DNA of 64,000 bases from Cercophora sp. LCS_1 (taxonomy: Eukaryota; Ascomycota; Sordariomycetes; Sordariales; Lasiosphaeriaceae): contig JAPZLL010000009.1 in the NCBI GenBank assembly GCA_036250225.1, positions 496,001 through 560,000 on the forward strand. The letters are read 5' to 3'. This document shows, in pieces, positions 56,159-64,000 of this stretch; positions within the stretch are counted from its first letter, which is position 1; every line of letters begins with the position of its first letter. Under the pieces are notes generated by a model. The model had not been told where the DNA came from, searched no databases, and worked only from the letters and a program-made list of their open reading frames with translations. Position numbers and translations under genes: made by a program.

Positions 56159-57462
56159 CTTTGTAGCGGACGGCTGATGGGTCGCGAGGCTGTAAGTGTG
56201 GAGATAGAATGGGAGGGAGAATTGTAGACGACTGGGTTGATTCAAGACGATGGGGGATGGTCTGTTGGCTGTTGGCTGTTGGCTGTTCTGCTCGAAGCAA
56301 GTTTCCCATCCGCGTCCTCAAGCCTACCTTTTTATACTTTCACAACATCGTGAAACGGGTAGTTGAGAGATGTCAGTATAGTGTGTGTTGATGCCTCACT
56401 TCCAGCCCTCTTGGCATTGTCTCGGTGAGCCGTCGCAGCGCCGCCGCCCTGGAACCTGGCCACGCCGCAGCCGTACGTCCATAACTTACACAAGTTCCGT
56501 ACACAAACCTAGCCCCTTCACTTTACGACCTAGACAAGCGATGTATCATTACGTGCAGCTAGACCGCGTGGTGCGTCCGGGACCAGGCATGAGGAAGGAT
56601 CGCGGCGCATGCAGATTACCACCACCGCCGGTGTCTTGAATCGCTCTAGAGTCAGCATTGGAATCAATGATCCCGATGCGGAGGCAAGGCTGAGCAGCGG
56701 TGAAGTAAGATGTGCAAGGAGATCGGGTAGTGAAACCAGGGGCATGAAGCAGGATTGCGGCGCGTACCTAAGCAGACCACCACCACGATTCCTCGCATCT
56801 TGGCAGCCAACTTGGGAATCACCGAGGCCCAATCTGGATTGAGAGCATTGAGGCTGATGAGCCGGAGTAACAGTGAGAAAAGTGAGGACTGACATTCCTC
56901 AACCCGCGACGCAGAATTAAAGAAGTCCAAACTTATCTTCCCACACTAGAAAAAAAGTAGAAACTACGTGGCAGGGAACGAAGGCGCGCCTTGAAATGAA
57001 GAGGAAAAAACACAAAAAGGAAGGCGGAGGGAATCCGAGTGGGAATCGATCCTAGGTCGTCGCAATATCATCAACCGAGGCCAAGTCTTCGTAAAACAAC
57101 TGTTGCGCTGTCTGGAGGAACCAATAACAGCTATTGTTGAAAGCAGGTTTGGTATGGGGCAATATATATCTCACTGCTCCGGTGGGGTGCCTTGCTACCT
57201 ACCTCTCTTTCTATCTTCAACAGCAGCACTAGATGAGGGTTCACAATCCTACGGAACCCACAGGCTATTCATTTTTTACCTTTGCCGCAACTTATTGCAC
57301 GTTGAAGACAAGGCCGACGGCCGCCTGAGACAATCAGTTCTGCACGACATCATCCATATCCGAGATCACCACTGCCATCGCCGGCCGTTCTGCTGGGGCG
57401 TCGTATTGTACCGAATACAAATACAACCACTCAGATCCGTAAGGCTACAGCTCTTCACTGCT
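56159..57462. other. Intergenic region with a weak tRNA-like B box
   Basis: (GTTGGCT)n at 56262-56287. A B-box-like GGATCGATTCC on the minus strand at 57042-57052 without a convincing cloverleaf. No gene recognised. Confidence 0.4.
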
Positions 57463-58786
57463 CTAATGAGTCTCAGGGCCCTTTCCCTTCCTGAATGCCA
57501 CAACACAATCGTGGCGAGCTGTGAGGCGACAGCTCGGGCAGACGTATTGCTGGCTTCTCTTGGCCATTTTAACCTGGCAGTTGCTGCACAGCGCCGCAAC
57601 CCTGTTCTTGAAGCGGACCTAGGGTTCGGAGGGTCGCACTCCTCCACACTCTTGGGGGCCTTTGGCCTGTTGCGACCGCTTCCCGAATCGAAGCGGCGTT
57701 CTTCCTCCGACGCTTCTGCTGTCGGAGTCGCTTTGCCCCAGCTTGCTTCAGCTTCTCGTTGGGGTCGGGGTCTTCATCGTTAGCATCGTCATCGTCGTAG
57801 CTCTGGTAGCGCCACGAAGATTCCTTCCCACCAGCGCGAGCCAGATGCTCCTTCCTGAGCGCCAGCCACTTTGCCTTCAGCTTCTCGTATCTCTTGCCGG
57901 ACACCATCGGCGCCGAGTCCGGGCTGTCGCGAAATCTCGCGAAGGCGTCTTGGCACGCCTTGCGCTCGGCCGCTTTTGCTTCATAGCAGGCTACAATTCT
58001 CCCGGCAATTGCCTCATCCCGCGCAATCTTCTCTCGGAGTGTCTTGCCAAGGAGCTCGTCAATAAACTTGTAGTATCCCGGGCCTCGTTTCTAGCAGAAG
58101 TTACGCTTGTCCACGTCGAACTTTCCCCACTTCTCCTCGAAGTTTCTGACGGGATCCCATTTGGAATGGCTGATGCCTTTGTCCTCCTTCTGGTACCAGC
58201 GCAGGTCTCCCTCCAGTCCTTCCATGGTGTCTGTGACTTGAGTTCGTAACTTTTCGGCTTCCTCCTCCTCGGGAGGCTCGGTGGTCGCGGCGAGCGGGTT
58301 CGGAGGAACGTCGGTTACCGGCTGCCCATACACGAATGGCCCGGCCCGTTGGCTGGCGCGGGCCTTTTGCTTCTTGCGGAACTCTTCATTGGCGCGCTGG
58401 CGGGCCTTCATTTCCGCCCAAAGGTTCAATTGGGGTGCCATGGGGCGCGGAGCGATCAGCTTCTCGTAGGCATTTTTGATCTATATCAAGGCAAATATTG
58501 TTAGTCTTGATGCGTAATTACTAAAAATGAAGGGCTAGTCAAATATCATGGACGCCTTTGTATGCAGTCTTGATGCTTAATTACCAACGAGGCATAATCA
58601 AATGTCCTCAACGCGTTGGCATGTTGTAACTTACCCGTTGAAACCTCGCGTGGGCTTCCGGGGTGCTTCCGTTCTTGTCGGGGTGCTCTTTGAGGGCCAG
58701 CACCCGGTACGCCTTTTTGATGGCGTTACGTCGTCGGAGAGCGACACGCCAAGTATGGTGGCACACGTGCTAAGGTCGGAATGTTG
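57463..58786 (-). pseudogene. Decayed J-domain gene, copy B
   Basis: Reads right to left: ILGVSLSDD, a 1-nt frameshift at about 58730, then RNAIKKAYRVLALKEHPDKNG (J domain with HPD motif). A GTAAGT intron follows (58634 to about 58485) with an ATAG acceptor, then IKNAYEKLIAPRP and a Lys/Arg-rich helical region. A TAG lies at 58091-58093, after which the same frame continues RGPGYYKFIDELL, then YEKLKAKWLALRKEH and an acidic/basic segment. After another frame change near 57600 it ends in a zinc-ribbon-like LCSNCQVKMAKRSQQYVCPS then CRLTARHDC. At least two frameshifts and one stop make it a pseudogene. J-domain proteins stimulate Hsp70 ATPases. A paralogue with the same intron position lies at 60348-61673. 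Confidence 0.75.
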
Positions 58787-60347
58787 GCACGGAGTTGAGG
58801 AGTGCGGGTCGACGGATGGGAGACTAAATCATATCACAATCTAATAACCCCGGTTTCTCGTTAGGCACATTCCCATTCTTGATCTAAAGGCCGTCTTAGA
58901 CACCCCCTCCCAGGCCCTCGTGGTTCCAGACGAGCCGACTATAGCAGATTATGGAGCGAGCTCCTGGACCTGACCACAAAACTACAAGAATTCGCTGTAC
59001 TCTGGCGCCCATGTATAGCTTCTGTTTGAGCAGCTGGTTTTGCCCATCACCCAGACCCTAGCCGGAACTTGTTCGTTGGATCGCATGCATTCTTGCTTCA
59101 ATAACGGTGTCTTCAATTCCTACCCATGCTTCTCAAGATGCATTTTCTACATTCATCCCGCTCAAATATCCCACATCTGGCCGCCGCCAGAAACGCACAG
59201 GACCGGCCCAGTCTGCAAAGAAAGACATTCTATACTCACTTAAACCACCCACTTCCCTCTCAGATCATCAGTCTCAGAGAGTGTGCCGTCCGGATTGATG
59301 TTTGTGACCGAACCGGTGCGTGATCGATAACATACGATAAGGCCAGGGAGGGTTGCCCCGACAACGTCAAGGAGACCGTCAACCCCCTGAACCATCGAAA
59401 ACAAACAACTTGACGAATCGCTCGTGGCTGCTGTTGGTCATGTCCCGATTGAATCTCTGAGTCGTATTGCTTCTAATATAATTCATTTTGCACGGAAAAG
59501 TATGCAAAAAGCAGATTACGAGAGATGGTCAGACACTCGGTGCATCAAGGGGGTCATCACGATCTGTGAATCATATCTCGGCCAAGTGCAACCATGCCGT
59601 GACGAGCTGGGTAGTTCTAAATGATTCCAAGTTCTCACACGTACCTATTTAAGGCAGACAAAGCAATGAGCTGTCCCGAATGCATGGCTTAGAACTTCTG
59701 TCGATATTTAGCGGGTAGTTTGTGGAGGTCTGGAGGTTTCGTGCCCTCTAAGCCTGTAAGTGTTCATATAAGGCCCTCCCTTGCTATCGCTTCTAGCCAT
59801 GTAAACCCCCGATGGTGATTGGAAAGAACAAGAAGCGCTTGAGCCCGGGTTTCAGCTGTCTCCGTCGTCTTACAGACATGGCGTTTCGGAATCTCCTCGC
59901 GACATGCTACCTGTGGAGGGCCTGGACATCGGCCGGACAGAGCACATCTAGACCCAACTTGTTATATACATCACGAAATCAAGATTTCGGCGTCAGGGAC
60001 ACTACAAAGGCTCGTCACACAAAGCGTCGCGAGAACAGACAGCCCCGTTCGGAGGGGGAGTGGTTTGCTGAAAGGAAAGCAGTTTCTACAGGCCATCGAA
60101 TCGAGCCTCTCCAGGCTTTTCTCTGCGAAATGCTTCACCCCGAGGGAGGGTTGACCTCAGCCCCATCGCCTCGGATCCCGGGGTCTACCCAAAGAGTCGC
60201 AACAGCGAAGTCTTCGTCAAATTTCCGGCAACAACGCAAGGAGAATGGCATTGTAAGTCGGAGTTGTATGACATGCACAGCGTCTCAGCCCAGTGAAAGG
60301 GAGCTGTGATTAAGGCAGTTTCTAGGTGGTCATTCGTCGACTCTCTA
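58787..60347. other. Intergenic region
   Basis: No gene or element recognised between the two J-domain relics. Confidence 0.45.
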
Positions 60348-61673
60348 TCATTCAGTGTTCCCCCACTCAACTGCCTTTCCTCTCAGTCTGACCATACACT
60401 TTTTGCAAGCCAGGAGGCCGCAACTAGGGCAGAGGAAGTGGTTTATCTCCCCGCCAATCTCGGCATCATAGGAGTAACACGTCTTCGCTCGCCTGCGCTT
60501 CCTGGTCGCCCAGTACTCCAAGTGCTCGCAGTCTTCCTTTGCCACCGGACCTTCTCTCCCCTCCTGCCTCTTCCGCATTTCCTCGAGCTCGCGCCGCCGG
60601 CGTCCATGTTTGTGCTTGGCATTCCTCAAACGGTCCTTTACCCAGTGTGCCTCGCTGGCCTCGTTGTCGTCACCCGCATATGAATATCGGAACCAGGACT
60701 GCTGTCCGCCCATGGCATTGACCTTTTGCTTGTGCTTGCTTCTCATGGCAAGCCACTCCGCTTCGGCCGCCTCGAACCTTTCAACACGCGTGCACACCTC
60801 TTCAGCTCAGAAAGCACGGCTAGAGCTATCCTCCGAGTGCTACTCTAGCTTTCTTCGAGCCCACACCATCACCCACTTCGCCATCTTGTACGTCCGGAAG
60901 CTTTCCTGACGGGCCCTGATCTCGCTTTGATGGGTTCGCCACTCCTCGTGCGCAGACTTGACGAGTTCCGATACGAATGCGTAGTGCTCCGGCCCACGCT
61001 CGGCAGCTGCGGCAGATGGGAACTTGAGTCCCGGCTCGGCGCCTGGAGTCGGTCTCTGAATCAGGGTTGAACTTGGCGTCATCGTGGGGGTTCCAAGAGC
61101 TCCAAGAACTACTTCGTGGTCGTTTGGTAGAGGCGGAGGGTGCATTCGGCGGCTCGTCGGTCTTTCTCTTGGAGGCTTGTTGTCGAGCGGCGACAGAGGG
61201 GTTCATCGGGGCCGATGGCATTGGAGGGACGTCTTTGATGGCCTCATACGCCGCTTGAATTTAGTCGGTGGACGAATTAGCATACCTGCAGTGCTAAAAG
61301 GAATACCCCAATGCCTTTGAAGTGTCTTTCAGGCTTCGGGATGTCGATTTGATGGCTCAAAACATCATTTGAGAGCCTCATGAGATAAAGCGAACACATT
61401 CTTTCATGGAAAAAAGGTCACCTGGGTTTTCGGGTGTGTCGTTCTCCTTCATACCAGGCACTTGCCAACAGATAATAAGGAAGGTATTATTCTCACAGCT
61501 ATAAATGAACCACTTACCTTCTGAAACTTTCCCACAGATTCCCAGCTGCCCCCGTTCTTGTCAGGGTGCTCCCGGAGCGCAAGGCGGTGGTAAGCGGTCC
61601 TAACCGCGTCGCGGTCCGCGTGTCGAGGGAGGCCGAGAACGGCGAACTGGTGGGCGTACTTGTCCGGCATCAT
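60348..61673 (-). pseudogene. Decayed J-domain gene, copy A
   Basis: Exon 1 (61673..61518) encodes an intact J domain: FAVLGLPRHADRDAV, YHRLALREHPDKNG. The intron donor GTAAGT is good, but the expected acceptor before IQAAYEAIKD (exon 2 from 61260) reads CTAA instead of CTAG, one G to A change. Exon 2 runs through a Ser/Pro-rich linker, shifts frame at about 61030-61075, then reads RGPEHYAFVSELVKSAHEEW to a stop at 60840. A third piece from about 60800 reads RFEAAEAEWLAMRSKHKQK and ends with a zinc-type FLCPSCGLLACKKC at 60348. Architecture and intron position match copy B, so the two share an ancestor. Protein production is unlikely beyond the truncated J domain. Confidence 0.75.
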
Positions 61674-62077
61674 GAGGGAGCGATCAAGCCGTTTTCTGGA
61701 GATTCGGCAAAGTTGAGGAGGTGGTTTGGAAAGGTTTGGGCGATCCGAAAAGGTTGAGGCAATCTTCGTTGTAAAAGGACAAGGTGGCTGAGAACAAGTT
61801 CGCGAGGGAGTTTTTGGACGTCAGGGAATACATTGCGGTGTGGCCCATGCGCCAGACCTCTGCTGCCATTTGAAACTGTTGGGTGATCAGCAGCGGGGCT
61901 ACTGTGGAGGAGAACCAAGGGGAAGGAAAACTAGTGAGGCTTTGCGGCACCAACGATGCAAGAAATTTACCATCAACAACAGCGGTAGGCGGGGGCAACG
62001 AGCACACTGTGGGTGAACCTCACATCGAACAGCAGGTCACGACCATCTGCAAGAAGGTGGAGTTTCAGGTGACACGA
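61674..62077. other. Divergent region between the J-domain relic and the RRM gene
   Basis: The RRM frame is open back to about 61883 without an ATG, so an upstream exon cannot be excluded. No other feature. Confidence 0.4.
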
Positions 62078-62773
62078 ATGGCGATAGCCGCCAGGACCGG
62101 AGTAACTTCCCAACTGACTAAGGCGGATAGGGAGGAGCGCCGCCGCCTAGGAGTATCAGTGAACTACGCCGGCGACATCTCCGTCGCCCGCAATCTGAAC
62201 GCCTGCATCCCAGTAATGGAGACCTGCTCCTTCTGGCTACAGGGCTTGCCACCCGGTTGCACCTACCACGATCTCCTGAGCCCGATCCGAGGCGTCGGCC
62301 GCATCTGGTCGACAATCACCAAGCCCCCGCTGCCGCCCGCCCCTGAAAAACCCTACGGCACCCCAACCTCGGCAGCAAAGATTGTGTTCTTCGAGCTCGA
62401 GGCAGCTCAGGAATTTCTGAACCGGTTCTACCGTGACGGCTTCAGCGTTAACGGTTTCCACGCCAAACTGGCGCACAACAGAGTCCGCGCTGAGGCACAG
62501 ACTCGCCGTCATAGGGATGTAAGCCGCGTTGTGACTGTCAGGGGCCCCAAGGGGCTTGTCAACACCGAGTACCTGCTGGAAGCGTTTAGGGGCAAGTTTA
62601 CATTTGACATGGATGAGATCAATACGATCTGGGAGGGCAACAAATCACGGGCGTTGGAATTTAGATTTGGGTCGTTTCGGGCCCAGGCCCAGAGTGCGCA
62701 CCGGCTGTTGAGGTCGGAGCTGGACATCCCCCGCAAGCTTCACGTCCTGTATGGGACCGATCCTTGCGCCTGA
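62078..62773 (+). CDS. RRM-like RNA-binding protein
   Basis: 231 aa from the first ATG in frame (62078); the frame is open upstream, so the N-terminus may be longer. Residues about 48-125 form an RRM-like fold: CSFWLQGLPPGCTYHDLL (RNP2-like strand), RGVGRIWST, then SAAKIVFFELEAAQEFLNRF (RNP1-like strand and helix), GFSVNGFHAKLAHNRVR. A second conserved block follows: SRVVTVRGPKGLVNTEYLL and ALEFRFGSFRAQAQSAHRLL. This pattern belongs to a large group of Sordariomycete proteins annotated only as RRM-domain proteins of unknown target. The frame is intact, in contrast to the neighbouring relics. Confidence 0.75.
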   Translation: MAIAARTGVTSQLTKADREERRRLGVSVNYAGDISVARNLNACIPVMETCSFWLQGLPPGCTYHDLLSPIRGVGRIWSTITKPPLPPAPEKPYGTPTSAAKIVFFELEAAQEFLNRFYRDGFSVNGFHAKLAHNRVRAEAQTRRHRDVSRVVTVRGPKGLVNTEYLLEAFRGKFTFDMDEINTIWEGNKSRALEFRFGSFRAQAQSAHRLLRSELDIPRKLHVLYGTDPCA

Positions 62774-63324
62774 GGAACATTAAGAACGGTGCCACGGGAC
62801 GAGACGAAGTTGGACCGGGGTTGAGACTGAAGCCGGTTGGGTTGATGGGATGGGTGGCTGGGAACAAGTCTGCCTTGTAAGGGCGGTGTGCCTTTGGAAT
62901 GCCACTTCCCACCACACTTTGAGGTCGTTGATGCGGGGGATTTTTCTTTTAAATAAAATACGTATTTAAAATCCCAAATACACCAGTTTATTAACTGTTG
63001 ATGCATTTTTGGACGGGGGTAGAGGCCAAAATGTGGCAATAGTTGGCTTTAATGGCGCCGCCAAAGGCCAGGGTTGTTTGTGGAAGCGGTGTGCCTAAAA
63101 CAAAAATGGGGTGTGCGAAAAATATAGCTCTTGATAAATGTCTGACGGCGACGGGTAAGTTGGATTGTGAGACTTTCACCACTGCCATTGCCTTTGCCTG
63201 GGTAAATTCGGTAGTTATTGGTATTGGGGCAAGGAAACTGAAATTGAAATGGCGGATTTGCTGAAGGAAGAGAAACAGCCAAAAGGAAAGGCATTGAAAA
63301 ATTGGAAGAAAAAAAAAGTCTCCA
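62774..63324. other. Intergenic region with a small AT-rich inverted repeat
   Basis: 62947-62971 holds a 9-bp inverted repeat (ttttaaata / tatttaaaa, 7-nt loop) in an unusually AT-rich stretch that also contains AATAAA; probably the 3' end of the RRM transcript. Confidence 0.45.
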
Positions 63325-63437
63325 AAAAGAAATCGAACTCAAGCTGTGCACCTTTCCAAGTAAGAGTCTTCCAAGTGAGCTATCTGGGCCCAAGTGGACA
63401 CGCTAACGGTTGCGCTTGATGCTGGTTGCCGCGGTTT
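63325..63437 (-). repeat. tRNA-like relic with flank, copy 1 of a direct repeat
   Basis: On the minus strand a TAGCTCACTTGG A box is followed 31 nt later by GAGTTCGATTTC, a B-box match, but the acceptor and T stems do not pair. The same roughly 104-nt block (63332-63435) recurs 203 nt downstream. Confidence 0.6.
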
Positions 63438-63527
63438 AGCTACTTGTATAAGGCAGGTACTATCCGCGAAATGTGGGTGGGGTTGGCGAAAAAGAAAAGG
63501 CGCGCGGAAGACAAAAAAAGAAGTTCA

Positions 63528-63640
63528 AAAAAGAATCGAACTCAAGCTGTGCACCTTTCCAAGTAAGAGTCTTCCAAGTGAGCTATCGAGGCTCAAGTGG
63601 ACACGCTAACGGTTGCGCTTGATGCCGGTCATCGCGATTT
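63528..63640 (-). repeat. tRNA-like relic with flank, copy 2 of a direct repeat
   Basis: Second copy (63535-63638), nearly identical through the A and B boxes and the 30-nt flank, with clustered differences at the 5' acceptor region. Again no proper acceptor stem. Confidence 0.6.
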
Positions 63641-64000
63641 AGTGACCCATATAATACCTTCATCTACTCTTGTTCTCGGACTGCAACGTGTTCTTCCACC
63701 CATGATTAGTTGTCGGGCAGGTTTCTTTCCTCGACCGCGTCCCCTGTATTCTTCATAGTCTACCTTTAAGGGCAACAGTGGTTGGTTAAGTGAGGGTCGG
63801 CTGTCTGGCTGCCTGGGAGGGTACCGTAAGCACTTACGCGTATTCGCAGCTTTCCATCGTTGCATCGTGACGATAATCCGGGCGGTAACTAGAACATTTG
63901 AGCCTTTGGCTACGTAATTGAGGCAGCCTTCCCTGATGAGGATGCCTTTATCACGTCCCATTCCAAGCCAACCCAGTATTTCTTGCTCACACACAGCTTT
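63641..64000. other. Right edge, no gene recognised
   Basis: The 121-codon minus-strand frame at 63629-63994 shows no motif and I do not call it. Confidence 0.45.

Noticed and set aside
57035..57105. Possible minus-strand tRNA
   Set aside because: GGATCGATTCC resembles a B box, but I could not form acceptor or D stems.
57103..57783. 226-codon plus-strand frame
   Set aside because: Antisense to the J-domain relic B; low-complexity composition.
63629..63994. 121-codon minus-strand frame at the right edge
   Set aside because: No motif and interrupted context; overlaps the tRNA-like flank repeat.
1..64000. CRISPR arrays, bacterial operons, insertion sequences
   Set aside because: Spliceosomal introns, eukaryotic tRNAs and fungal gene families show this is nuclear fungal DNA; no regularly spaced repeats were seen.

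Overview
The window is nuclear DNA of a filamentous ascomycete, most likely a Sordariomycete near Sordariales. Genes have short introns (about 48-150 nt) with GTAAGT/GTGAGT donors and CTAAC/CTGAC branch points. The families are typical of mould accessory regions: HET and NACHT allorecognition proteins, SAT4 rhodopsin-like proteins, DUF1996, extracellular intradiol dioxygenases and small cysteine-rich secreted proteins. Several genes carry nonsense changes that all fit C:G to T:A transitions, the signature expected of RIP.

Layout. 0-10 kb: the 5' end of an alkaline ceramidase at the left edge (minus), a secreted FAD oxidoreductase (plus), a SAT4/rhodopsin-like membrane protein (minus) and an OPT oligopeptide transporter (minus). 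12-21.5 kb: an effector-like cysteine-rich preproprotein, a secreted intradiol dioxygenase, tRNA-Gly(TCC), a LURP-one/tubby-like protein, a small cysteine-rich secreted protein that the supplied ORFs do not show, and a secreted DUF1996 protein. 21.9-33.6 kb: intron-containing tRNA-Asp(GTC), a HET gene cut by one TAG, an 8-cysteine secreted peptide, an MFS sugar transporter with six introns, and a large cytosolic trypsin-like protein. 34.9-46.7 kb: a GH47 alpha-mannosidase, a HET pseudogene, a tiny zinc-binding protein, a second intradiol dioxygenase, a decayed 2OG-Fe(II) oxygenase and a third HET gene carrying a frameshift. 47.9-56.2 kb: a 1327-residue NACHT/TPR NLR divergent from that HET gene, a MYND-family relic, a second MFS sugar transporter and another cysteine-rich secreted protein. 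57-64 kb: two decayed J-domain paralogues, one RRM protein and duplicated tRNA-like relics.

How it fits together. Housekeeping functions (GH47, ceramidase, tRNAs) are interspersed with nutrient uptake (OPT, two MFS), aromatic ring cleavage (two intradiol dioxygenases) and secreted cysteine-rich proteins. The middle 30 kb (22-52 kb) is rich in allorecognition or cell-death genes: three HET genes, all damaged, one apparently intact NLR, and one intact trypsin-like protein with a new N-terminal architecture. The HET/NLR divergent pair and the trypsin-like gene are the best candidates for an undescribed system. Most exon boundaries were inferred by joining reading frames across consensus splice sites and checking that family motifs are restored.
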